Of a stretch of DNA of 64,000 nt, positions 54,696 through 64,000 are shown one piece after another; positions within the stretch are counted from its first letter, which is position 1; every line of letters begins with the position of its first letter. The position numbers and the translations under genes were made by a program. This DNA comes from Loxodes magnus (lineage: Eukaryota; Ciliophora; Karyorelictea; Loxodida; Loxodidae). Below the pieces are notes generated by a model. It had not been told where the DNA came from and did not search any database. It saw only the letters and a list, made by a program, of their open reading frames with translations. The stretch is taken from NCBI GenBank assembly GCA_946699065.1, contig CAMPDV010001211.1, positions 52,428-116,427 on the forward strand, read 5' to 3'.

Positions 54696-55644
54696 ATTGG
54701 TATAGTAAGCTAAGAAAGTATTAGCCTTCCATAATCAACATTAGGGACTCTCTCTATGAATAATTGATAGGAAGGATATTAATATAGAGACTAATTAACA
54801 AGATTATCTGAATACTACGAAATTGACTTTAATAATTAGAAACATAATAGTAGCTTAACTACCTTTACGACATATGTAAAGAACTAGATTCAACATAAAT
54901 TCTATAAAATAACTTAGTAAAGACTTAAATGTATGCCAACTGCAAAGATTTTTATAGAATAATTTTGTAATTAACGATAATTCCCAGAAATTACCTATCT
55001 GAAACTAAATAAATAATATTGAAAAGAAATAATCAGTATATACAAACTCAGAACTTAAAGCTACAACTTTCGGAAAGATCTTCAAGACAGACATTATCTT
55101 ATCGAGAATCCTCATGCATCTGTGGAGAATTGGACAAGTTCCAACATATTATGGAAGGCAATTGTTACATAGATATAAGAAAATGGCTAAAAACAAAGAC
55201 TGAATAAGGTGATATAAGAAGATTAATAACCTATGATTAAAATTATATCAGCTAATTCCCAAAAAACAAGATAGAATAAATAGATTTACAAATAAAAATT
55301 TTCCACAAGATGCTGGTCAAAAGGAGATTGGAATTATTCGAAATGGACGAAGAATGATTGGAAAGTCCTGAATCTAAGGAATAGGAAGTAAAAAATCAAG
55401 AAAATAGTGAAGAGAACGAGGAAGAAAAGGAATAATAAGAAGAGCTAAAAGAATATGTGGAAGAATAGAAGGAAAAAATTGATAACTAAGATGATCAAGC
55501 TGAAGTATAAGATGAAGATGAAAGCGGGAGATGAAAAACTTATTAATAATTCTAAAACATCTTTAATTGAGGAAGTAATCCTAAAAATTAAAGATGTCAC
55601 CAGACTATTTTAGTTTAGTTTAAGTTTTATTGGTATAGTAAGCT
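54696..55644 (+). mobile_element. 5'-truncated LINE end with 16-bp target-site duplication
   Basis: A perfect direct repeat ATTGGTATAGTAAGCT lies at 54696-54711 and 55629-55644. The 917-bp insert encodes a LINE-type C-terminus: SSCICGELDKFQHIMEGNC (C-x-C...H-x4-C, around 55111-55170), then WLKTKTEQGDIRRLITY and a Glu-rich tail (ENSEENEEEKEQQEELKEY). It lacks endonuclease and RT core. Its 3' end carries neither hairpin A nor B (ATGTCACC...AGTTTTAT). It is a different LINE lineage. Confidence 0.7.
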
Positions 55645-56790
55645 GTACTATTAAATAAATCCCTGCAAGATTAAAATACATAATATTTATTGATAAAATC
55701 TAAAATTATTTTTAAAGTTATTTTCTAAAATTAAAAAGTACTAGAATTTGATAATTAAGTAAAACATAAATTAGAAGAAATAGTTTAATCAGCAAAAAAT
55801 AAAAAATAACTATATATAAATGCGAAAAAACTTAATTATAAAATTAAATTAACTCTTTTAAAAAAGATTATAATGATAGCAGTTTATAAATTTTATATAA
55901 ACAGTTCTATAAAGATGTTTATCTTAAAAATAACTATTTTAATTAAAGATAAAATTATCAAAACTAGCTAGATAGTTTAATCTTAAAAAAATATTTTTCT
56001 TTTTTTAATTTAATTTAGTAATTAGAAAATTCTTAAAATTGTTTTTTATTTTCCAAGAATTTAACTTGTAGAGATTGACTATTTTTTTTTTTAAAAGGAT
56101 TGATAAAAAAATTTAAAATTAAAATAGATTTTTGAGTAGACTAATTTCTTTTAAATTTTCAAACTTTAAATTCATATTTAATATATTCTTAGTTTATATC
56201 TACTAACTTTATTAAATCTCTAAAATTTTATAAAGCCATATATCATTTTATTTCATATTAAATTATTTCTATCTAAGATGTCTTTCAAGTAGCATTTTAT
56301 ATTTTTACTTTAATGTTTTTCAATTTTTAATATTGAAGTTACTGAATTAGCTCTCAAAATTATAACTAATGTTAAATATCTAAGATATTTCTATCTGAAT
56401 AACCAATCTAAGGGGAAATATAAATTAATTAAGAATAATAAAAATATTTAAATGATATAAATAAAATAAAATTAGTAATTTACAAAATATAAATAAGAAA
56501 ATTAAGGAAAATAAATAATTTTAAAAATAAAAGTAATTAATTAAAATAGAAGCTAACATTAATTAAAATAATCTTCATATAGATAAAAAACTTGTTAAAA
56601 TAAAAATAATAGTTTATATAGTTATAAATATTAATATGGTAAATAAATTAAAATTTAAAAATTTAAAATTAAAATTTAAATAAATTAAGAAAATAAAATC
56701 ATTAAGTATTTAAATATTTTATAACATTTTTTTAATTTTAATCTTAGTTAACTTATTTTTGCTGATAATATTAAAAAAAAAATTAATAAA
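55645..56790. other. AT-rich region without a supported gene
   Basis: Over 1.1 kb of highly AT-rich sequence with T and A runs. No hairpin, repeat unit or credible frame was found. Confidence 0.45.
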
Positions 56791-56925
56791 ACCTTGAGTG
56801 GTTACACAGGTTCTGTATCTGCCGTGGCTATATCCAGTGATTCAGAGTTCATCGTATCGGGAAGTTATGATTATACGGTGAGACTATGGGATGTCAAGAC
56901 AGGTTCCTGTAAGACCATTAGTGGT
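56791..56925 (+). pseudogene. isolated single WD40 repeat
   Basis: About 45 codons read TLSGYTGSVSAVAISSDSEF, then IVSGSYDYTVRLWDVKTGSC and KTISGN, one complete WD40 repeat with SGSYD and the final WD. Base composition is richer in G/C than its flanks and than copies 1 and 2. No neighbouring repeats remain on either side; downstream it runs into A/T. It is probably an internal exon fragment or a captured scrap from another WD40 gene. Confidence 0.8.
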
Positions 56926-56929
56926 AACA

Positions 56930-57600
56930 TTTTAAAAAATATTTTTAACATAAATCACAAGAAAAATAATATTTTTTTTACAGACAATAGAAGATTTTTT
57001 TTTTATAATCAAAAGCTTTGAAATTTTAAAAGTTTTTTATAAATTTCCTTTCTTCAATTTAAAAGTTTTCCATTCGCTCAAAGTTTATTTTTTAAATCAG
57101 ATCTGAAAAGTTAAGAGAAACTTTTTCAGAATACTATTTTTAGTTTAAAAGAAATAAAAAATAATGATGAAAATGTATTTAAAAGTACACGAAACAAAAG
57201 TATCTACTTTATGACTGATAAACCTGGAAGATATCAAAATTTTCTAAATATTTAAATTTTATCATTTAATTAAATAATGAAATGTCATAACATTTTATAA
57301 ATTAAAATTACTAAAATAATATATAGAAGACATAAAAATGTGTCTATACCAAGTAAACTAATGAAAACTTCAAGACTAATTAAAATTAAATAGTGCTAAT
57401 TTTAGCCTGATTAGAGTCTAATATAAATATTTCTGCAAAATAAATTTAAAGGTTTTTTCATTCAGAAAAATACCAAAACAGATTAAAGAATCCTACTTTA
57501 TATAGCTAACAAAAAACAAACACATATAACCCTTTTAACTAATTTCCCATATCACTTATAAGTCTCCTTTTGAAAATCATAGATCTCTGACTATTTAATA
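56930..57600. other. AT-rich region
   Basis: Low-complexity A/T-rich DNA with no supported feature; the next recognisable sequence is the RT element from ~57620. Confidence 0.4.
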
Positions 57601-57619
57601 ATCAAATCATTACTTGTAA

Positions 57620-59035
57620 AGATGTGATGATGAATTGTATTACGGATTTAAAGTAGGTAAATTATGCTCTCAATAAATATTCTATCTAAGAACAATACTT
57701 GAATGACTTTATTATAACAATCAAGAGACTATCGTCATTTTTATTTATATTTAAAAACCATTTGATTCAGTAATTTGATCAAATTTTTGAAAAATACTGA
57801 ATAAGATCTAAGTACATTAAGGAATAATAATTTTCGATCAATCATATATAAAGAGGAGAGAATAAGATTAAGAATAAATTATCTTATCTCTGAATAATTT
57901 GAAACTTAAAACGGAGTAAAATAGGATGTGTCTGCTCCTCGGAGATTATTCAATATAATATTAAATTAGTTATTGAATTAACTAAAGGAAAAAGAAGTTG
58001 GTATTAAAATGCAGACCGAAACAGAATTGGGAACAGAAGTAAGATATATAGGCACCCTAGCATATGCTGATGATATTGTACCATTAGTTCATCCAGATTA
58101 ACTAGATAATATGACTGATATACTATAATAATGATCATAACGCTATAATTTATAAATTGCGGACAAAACAAAATGAATGGTATGAAATGGTAATGCATGA
58201 CAAAAATAAGAGATAATCACGATAAATGGTATAGTAATAGAGAAAGTGAAAGAATTTAAGTATTTGGGTAATTGGATATTAGAAAATATTTCATATTAAA
58301 AACATCTGGAGTCAAGAATCTTAGAATGCCGGATAATCCAAGCATGAATTTTGAACAAATTAACAATTTAGAAAAGAATCACTCCATATAATGCATCCAT
58401 AATAATAAAATTCTTTATAATCAAGATTTTGGTTATGGAAGCGATTGTATTCCATATATAGAGGAAGCTATAGGAAATAACTCTTTAAATAAATTGTAAA
58501 TATAAAAAAATGAATGATTTCTAAATATCGCAGGATTAAAATCTTGACGAATCTTCTTTACCTAAAAATAAAGAACTTCTATCTAATTAAATGAGCTTAG
58601 GTAGACGCTCGACTACTTTCTAAAAATTGATCCTGATTCATTTCAACTAAAATCCGTAAAGCATATTATAAACTTGTTAAGAGCTTTATTAAATAGTTGT
58701 AGTTAATCTCCAGTTAACAAGATCCTTAGAATTCCGTTAAAATTACTTCGAAATTCCTTAAGAACTGGAAATTAACTAAAAAGAATTCTAAAGATTAAAA
58801 AATATATTTATAGATAAAAAATTAGATTGGTACCTCAGTCTCAACACTCGTATCAAAAATATCCTCTACATAGTAAGATACTTTTGATAATTCATTCTCT
58901 AACCAGTTAAAAACAGTAAATAATATTATGAATATTTAAGATACTTTTTAAGTTGAAAAATAAAATGAAATACTTCTAAATGAAGTAAAAGAACTCAAGA
59001 TTAAAATATAAAAATTAACAGATAAATAAACAAAT
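57620..59035 (+). pseudogene. LINE reverse transcriptase, second lineage (degenerate)
   Basis: The RT order is intact: YGFKVGKLCSQQIFYLRTIL (palm entry), IVIFIYIQKPFDSV (motif A, with its Asp replaced by Tyr), NGVKQDVSAPRRLFNIILNQ (motif B), TLAYADDIVPLV (YADD at 58063-58074), ADKTKWMVW, VKEFKYLGNWILE. At least two frameshifts lie between motifs A and B. Motif A has lost a catalytic Asp, so the copy is dead. The endonuclease is absent (5' truncation). It differs in motif B from the 49-54.6 kb LINE (GLKQGSITSP) and forms another lineage. The 3' end is overlaid by a minus-oriented SINE at 59041. Confidence 0.75.
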
Positions 59036-59040
59036 AAATA

Positions 59041-59455
59041 AAAATGATTATAGAGCGCGTAGCACCTCATTGGCGCGCAGCTCTTTCAATATTAATATTT
59101 AACATTAAGAAAAATGTTCTCATGTTTCTTATTAAAATTCTAGAGGTCCGATGAGTCATGTCAGCTTCTCCAAATGGGGAATTTTCTTATTAAAATTTAT
59201 TCTAAAATCTTGAGTCAAATGCTTCAGCCTTCTTAAATAAGGTCCAAATAAAAGAAGTTATTAAGTCGGTAATAAGAAGCCCCGACAGTCAAACTTTCAT
59301 ACTGCTAGAGAAAACCCTCGGGGTAAGTTAGGTATGTCTCAACGGAGCTTATCCACCCTTCCCCGTGGTGGCATCAAATGCGAGATTACTCACAATGCAG
59401 TATACTCTGAACCAGATTACCTACTATCTTGTCTGACGCGGCCGACATCCATTTT
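59041..59455 (-). mobile_element. SINE (GTAGGTAATCTGG family) ending in tail hairpin A
   Basis: This is the minus copy of the element at 13408-13835, collinear from ATGGATGTCGGCCGCG (59.45 kb) to hairpin A (59045-59086). It is about 85-90% identical to that copy by eye. It contains the NotI-like GCGGCCGA and the block CCCGAGGGTT. It is non-coding. Confidence 0.8.
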
Positions 59456-59524
59456 ATATATAATAACAATTCTTTAGAAAAACTAAACACTATTCTTACA
59501 TAAAATAATCAAAATATTTGAGTG

Positions 59525-60825
59525 ATGAAAAGCTCTTATGAAGTAATTTTTGAATAGTATAAGACTTATATAAATAAAATTACTAAAAAAATCAAGGAAA
59601 TCAAAAATGAAAATTAGATGCTAATGTTAGATCTATAAGAGTAATAATAATTAAAAATAAGGTCTAAACAGTTAAATTTTGCAACAAATTAAATATAATT
59701 TTTAGATAAAGAAGTTTAAGCAAATTCCTGAATTTGCCTTATTAATTAAATTATCTAGACTGGTATAAGTATTTCTGGAAGAAATGAATAATCAATATAA
59801 ACAAATTATGATAGCTCAAAAGAAGAGTTAATTTAAACAGATGAAATAAAGAAATATATTGAATAAACTCTTAGTAATGAATAATTTACTTAAACAGAAC
59901 TAGTTAAAAATCATAATAAACACAAAAAAATTTATAATCTAGTGATATACTAACCCATAAAGAAATAAACTTCATACAAGTTTAAATTGAATTATATAAA
60001 TAATAAGAATAAGTATTAAAGCATATCTAACAAGAACTTTAAGAAGCTTATTAATAAAAAATAAACACTGAAGCTTAATTATAAAATTATTATTATTTAA
60101 ATCAATAATCTACTGATTAGTGTTTAATGCTAAAGAATTAAATTTTATATTTGAGTAAAGATCTAGAAAAGCAATATTAAAATGGAAATAAGTAATATAT
60201 GATGTATAAAACAGATTTACCATGAAAATAAAATATCATTTAAGATATATTAATATAAAAACAAAGAGAATTAGAAAATAATACAATAGTTTATACTTAT
60301 CAGTTATAAATACAAAAAATAATTCAAGTTTAAATGCAAACTTAAACGGAAGTAAATTCACATAAAATTAGTCAAACTTAAACAGACAATATAAGTTAGG
60401 ATAAAAAAATATAGGTTAAAGTTTAATGTTCAAATGCTTCATTTAGTGCAATAAAAATGAATAATATAATCAATTTTGCTAGACAAGTTTGCTTGATGAG
60501 AATTATATAAAATTCCAGTAATTCTATCATTAGCTAAATATTTAACTTCATTTGTAACAAGTTAAAAGGTGGAGTAAAACTTAAGAAAATAATAAGAAAT
60601 TAATAAGTAATTAATGAAAGAATTATTTGATTTAAAAACCAAGCCTTGATAAAAAGATTAAATGAGCTAAACAAACATTAATTATATTGAAAACTAGAAT
60701 CGCACTGTTATTAAATATAAAATCCTTGCAAAAGAAAACACTGAAAAAGATGGAATTTAAATTCCTCCAGCTAAACGCACTATTAAATGTAAAAATGAAA
60801 GAGAAAGTGAAAAGATAATACGATA
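59525..60825 (+). CDS. coiled-coil protein, possibly with short introns
   Basis: ATG 59525: MKSSYEVIFEQYKTYINKIT, then a helix (ENQMLMLDLQEQQQL) and repeated QTD/QTE motifs (LIQTDEIKKYIEQTL, FTQTELVK). At A7 (~59930) the frame shifts by -1 to ELYKQQEQVLKHIQQELQEA, later VQMQTQTEVNSHKISQTQTD. At 60428-60446 a 19-nt GT...AG segment would restore the third frame (ELYKIPVILSLAKYLTSFVT, EKDGIQIPPAKRTIKCKNER). The end is at about 60822 (TAA), just before a SINE. The first shift sits in a homopolymer and could be an assembly error or a slippery site. Long heptads and no catalytic domain suggest a cytoskeletal or centrosomal structural role; this is inference. Confidence 0.6.
60428..60446 (+). other. 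candidate 19-nt intron in the coiled-coil gene
   Basis: GTTCAAATGCTTCATTTAG is bounded by GT and AG, with the same length as the WD40 copy 2 intron. Its removal joins two well-composed reading frames (KVQ / LQQKWIIQSILLDKF). Confidence 0.4.
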
Positions 60826-60835
60826 AATAAATTAA

Positions 60836-61200
60836 CGTGGGCCTGCCATTATAGGCTATCCACGGATTAATGTTTTAATAATATAGTCTTGATACTCTTT
60901 TCTCCTTGTTTTAATTCACAAATGTGAAACCTTCTTCTCTCTATTCTTGTGACTCTGTCTAAGGCCTGAGTTGAAATTCTTAAGGAATTCTCATTCTAGT
61001 ACAAAAGTCAGTTTTGAGTATCTTCTATAGTTAAAAATCTTAGTTTATTTTTGCCTCAGCTATGCCTTGCTTTCCACCAAGCTCCTATCCAAGTTGACGG
61101 CATAGTGAATAGGAGAGCTTCTGAGGCTCAAACTACAGAATAAAACTCGCTTTTTCCGATATTGAGTCTCAAGCTTGAGACTAGCTTAAGACTCACCGTC
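60836..61200 (-). mobile_element. SINE ending in tail hairpin B
   Basis: Minus-oriented. Hairpin B at 60836-60864 (CGTGGGCCTGCCATTATAGG then CTATCCACG) has stem pairs CGTGG/CCACG plus GCC/GGC, where other copies have ACC/GGT: compensatory change. The body shares CTGTCTAAGGCCTGAGTT with the elements at 9.3 and 12.8 kb. The 5' end is near 61200 (GACGGTGAGTCTTAAGC on the minus strand). It is non-coding. Confidence 0.6.
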
Positions 61201-61218
61201 AATATTTTAAATTATTAT

Positions 61219-61734
61219 AAATAAATAAATAAATTTGATTATAGAGCGCGTAGCACTCCCGTTGGTGCGCAGCTCTTTAAAAAAATGTTTCATACTGACA
61301 AGAATGTTTGTTACTGATAAAATTAATCAGATACTGATAAACCTTGTTCAATACTGGTATAATTATTCAGTACTGATAAAAATGTTCAATACTGATATAA
61401 TTTTAGAATACTCGTAATCTTTAATACTTTCTGGAGGTCCAAGGACATGGCAGGATTGTGTCTCATTGCATCACCAAAGCAGAGCACGACATGTGTCAAT
61501 TATGGGTACTTAAATCCCCCACCTCTGATGAAGCTCGCAATATTATTTCTTTTTAGTTCCAGTATTAAAAATAAACGAAACCAAGTCAAAGCCAACGTCG
61601 AAGGTCCTAAGAATCTTATGTCTCGAGGCCAAACCAAAGCAGAGAAAGGCATAAAGTCGATTATGGGTACTTAACTTCCCCAACCTCTGATGAAGATGAC
61701 CTTGTTGTTCACCTTCGAACAACTATGGCGGTTT
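61219..61734 (-). mobile_element. SINE (AACCGCC family) ending in tail hairpin A
   Basis: This is the minus copy of 8581-9105. The head AACCGCCATAGTTGTTCGAA ends at ~61730, and two cores with TTAAGTACCCATAAT lie near 61670 and 61505. TCAGTATTGAACA-type repeats occupy 61285-61400. Hairpin A is at 61237-61279, with the ATTTATTTATTTATTTA tail at 61221-61236. Any open frame across it is antisense coincidence. Confidence 0.85.
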
Positions 61735-61764
61735 TTAAAGAAATATAATATATATAATTTAAAT

Positions 61765-62125
61765 AGGGTGGAAAGCCCTTTCCTTTGGATGTTGCTTGGA
61801 GGTTCAGTAAGGCAAATTAAAAAAAATGAGCTCGGACGGAGGATAAATCGGAGAAAGAGAAATCAATGATAAGAGAAAGACGATGTAATAAGCTGAAGAA
61901 CTCTGAATGCCAAAAGGAAACTTTCTTCATTATAGGTCGGGGAAATGTACCCGTAATCGCATATTGCATCCTATGCTTTGGAAGGAAAAATTACAGGTAA
62001 GGCAGGAAGGGAAAACAGGGACAGAGAGACATAAAATTTTTTTTCGACATTGAATAAAATTAATTTAAAGAGCTAGCACCAACGAGAGTGCTACACGCTC
62101 TATAATCCAATTTATTTATTTAACT
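61765..62125 (+). mobile_element. SINE (GGGTGGAAAGCCC head) ending in tail hairpin A
   Basis: The head GGGTGGAAAGCCCTTTCC can form a small hairpin. The inner block TCGGGGAAATGTACCCGTAATCG...CTATGCTTTGG is a diverged form of the core in the AACCGCC SINEs. Hairpin A at 62067-62106 (a deletion removes GCG from the 5' arm) and the ATTTATTTA tail end it. It is non-coding. Confidence 0.7.
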
Positions 62126-62129
62126 AAAA

Positions 62130-62580
62130 AAATAACAATAACACTTTACTCCCATTAAAGAAAATTAAATACTTTTTGAAGCACTTCATAAGATCAGACT
62201 AACAACACTTAAAAAATGTAAATAAATCAGATAGAAATTAATATAAGACCACAAAAAAATAGAAAATAAGCAAAAATTATAAACTCAAATGGCTATAATG
62301 GAGAAAAAACAGAAAAAATGATGATTGAAAAAGGAAATTATCAGAAATCTTAAAAGAAAAAGAAATAAACAATAAAAAAATTAAATTTGTTTTAGATGAT
62401 AAAAGGCATACAAATCGACAACATAAGAAAGCTATAAATGAAACGAAAAAAAAATCGAAGTTTAAAAGTAATTAAAAAAAGTGTAGAAATTAACAACCGA
62501 TTAAGATCTAAAAATCAAAAAGTCAAAAAAATCAAAAAAAAACTATAAATGCTGAAGAAAGAGCTTATGAATGAATGAAT
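62130..62580. other. A-rich spacer
   Basis: A-rich, low-complexity DNA; no supportable gene. Confidence 0.35.
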
Positions 62581-62584
62581 TAAC

Positions 62585-63825
62585 CAATCAATTAATTTAC
62601 GTGGTTTCATCGTTTATATTTTGACCACAAATTAAGAGAAAATCAAAAGTAAGAGTATTCTTGGAAATTATCTTATCAGACCAGAATCTTCTAAATTTTT
62701 CTTCCAATAGATTCATTATATCCTGATCTGAATAGTTTATGTCAATCTCCATCATTAGGTCTTTTTAAAACAGTAGAATTCTATTTCTATCTTTTACTTT
62801 TCCAACTCTTTCATTTTTCTTTAGATAGTTAAGCTATCTGTTAGTCTTTTCTGAGAGCATTGCAAGTTCCTTTCTACATTTTCTTAGAATTGTTATAAAG
62901 TTGCTAAATCATATTTTTATTTTTGTCCTCTTGATAAATTATTATAAATTCAAATATGCTCGTTGGGTCCTGCTCTATAGTCTTTACCATTTTTTTTCTA
63001 ATAAGGAAGAATTTTTTAAATATAACCCCATTTTCTTTTCTCTTATATATCTTTCAGAAAATTTTTAATGTGACAATCTATTTCTTTTCTTTTGATTATT
63101 TGTAGAGTTCGTATCAGATTTTCGAATTTGCAATTTCCTCACACTATTTCTTCAAGCCTGAGGTTTAAGAAGGCTTATTTTTATTAGTTATTACTGATAT
63201 TGACGTTCTCGAGATTTTCTATTAACAATTTTCTTTCTTCTTTGTATTACCTGCAAACTTTTATTATATGGATCTCATCTTCCTTTCTATAATTGCAGAA
63301 TTAGCATGCTTCCCTCCCTATTAGATTTCGTTCTTTCATTGTTTACGCTGCTCCATTGCATTTGGCTGGTAGCCTAAATAAGTATCATATTTCCTATTTT
63401 CTGTGTTTGCTGAATCTTATAAAATTTGGTATTCCTTGTATGAATTGTTCCATTAATTCACTTCTAATTTTTTGCAGGTGATCATATTCTACATTTGTGT
63501 AATGGAATTTACATCATTATGAAACTTTATCGCTTTTTTATAATTATTTTTCCATATATTCCTTTTCATTTTTCTTGTATTATTATTTCGTCATTGAGCA
63601 TGTTTCAAATATAGAGTTATTCCTCTTTGCTAATTGACATAATCATCCATCCAACGTTGACTCTTAGTTCAGGAGCAATTTTTTTCTGAACATTAACATA
63701 CGTTATCACATATAATATTGAATTTTAAGGAAATGCTGTTCATTCTCCTGGATTCGAAATATGCATAAAAAGGTCCATCTATTACAGCTCTTAATGATCT
63801 AAGATGCATGATTTCCAATTAATTA
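62585..63825 (-). pseudogene. 5'-truncated LINE, RT C-terminus, ending in tail hairpin B
   Basis: The minus strand starts at RSLRAVIDGPFYAYFESRRM (~63.8 kb), colinear with RRSLRAIIDAPFQVQ of the 49-54.6 kb LINE. It continues through YLFRLPAKCNGAAQTMKERN and the Zn motif CQFCNYRKEDEIHIIKVC (63.28 kb, all four ligands intact) to LEEIVWGNCKFE (LINE: FDIIWGTAKFE, both Trp = TGA) and GKDYRAGPNEHIWIYN. It ends MNLLEEKFRRFWSDK. Hairpin B follows at 62600-62629. One frameshift lies near 62760. This is the only RT-bearing element in the window with tail B, so its lineage is the likely driver of tail-B SINEs. Confidence 0.8.
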
Positions 63826-64000
63826 ATTAATTAATTGAAATATAATATTTTCAATATTTAAGAATAGTGAGACATAGTTGCAATAGATATAATTTAGACT
63901 ATAAATATTACAAATATGTTTAAAGATAAAAATTTGTAAATGTCAATCATGCTTCTACTTGTTCTTTTTCTATCATATATTTTTATTTATTGTCTTATGA
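63826..64000. other. AATT microsatellite and AT-rich flank
   Basis: AATTAATTAATTAATTAATT at about 63828-63848 sits at the 5' truncation point of the LINE fragment. A shorter AATTAATTT lies beyond its 3' end, possibly a slipped target duplication. The rest is featureless A/T. Confidence 0.4.

Noticed and set aside
61447-61674. Plus-strand 75-residue frame
   Set aside because: It lies entirely inside the minus-oriented SINE at 61219-61734, and the same DNA in the 8581-9105 copy does not conserve it as coding.

Overview
This is a very AT-rich window of a ciliate nuclear genome that uses a reassigned genetic code. Read with the standard code almost nothing opens. With TAA/TAG read as Gln and TGA as Trp, recognisable proteins appear: the ARF GTPase keeps its switch-II Gln and its NKQD Gln as TAG/TAA; WD40 repeats keep their conserved Trp as TGA; a LINE endonuclease reads GDW(TGA)NAH. 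TGA also terminates (ARF, an acidic gene, the LINE), and TAA probably terminates two WD40 paralogues and a 60-residue gene. This fits the ambiguous codes of karyorelicts such as Loxodes (NCBI table 27) or of Condylostoma (table 28). I cannot place the organism further. Introns, where I can argue for them, are only 19-21 nt.

Layout. 0-5 kb: end of a possible gene, tRNA-Phe, a kelch-like gene, ORF1-type retroelements, one of which splits a host reading frame. 5-17.4 kb: a dense field of SINEs and ORF1-only elements around an ARF 3' exon and a 319-residue gene. 17.5-29.4 kb: two full-length paralogues with zinc finger, coiled coil, pentapeptide repeats and WD40, separated by another long frame and more retroelements. 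29.4-34.5 kb: LINE fragments, an acidic gene, a broken third WD40 paralogue, and about 20 copies of a ~100-bp tandem repeat. 34.5-49 kb: the most host-gene-rich part, with a RING-kelch gene, kinesin-like remnants and several unidentified genes joined by Gln/Asn/Thr/Ser/Pro-rich linkers that leave G-poor blocks on the sense strand. 49-55.6 kb: a near full-length LINE with RRM-like/CCHC, AP-endonuclease and reverse transcriptase domains, followed by another LINE end with a 16-bp target duplication. 55.6-64 kb: a WD40 scrap, a second RT element, a coiled-coil gene, four SINEs and a 5'-truncated LINE.

The unifying biology is retrotransposition. Two 3' hairpin tails recur. Hairpin A (8 copies) ends the 49-54.6 kb LINE and seven SINEs. 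Hairpin B (9 copies, with compensatory changes) ends the 62.6-63.8 kb LINE, several SINEs and ORF1-only elements. This suggests two LINE/SINE partnerships in which the reverse transcriptase recognises the tail hairpin.

Caveat: because TGA is rare in such AT-rich DNA and TAA/TAG are sense, long open frames occur by chance. Genes without a recognisable family are therefore given low confidence, and exact starts and stops are provisional.
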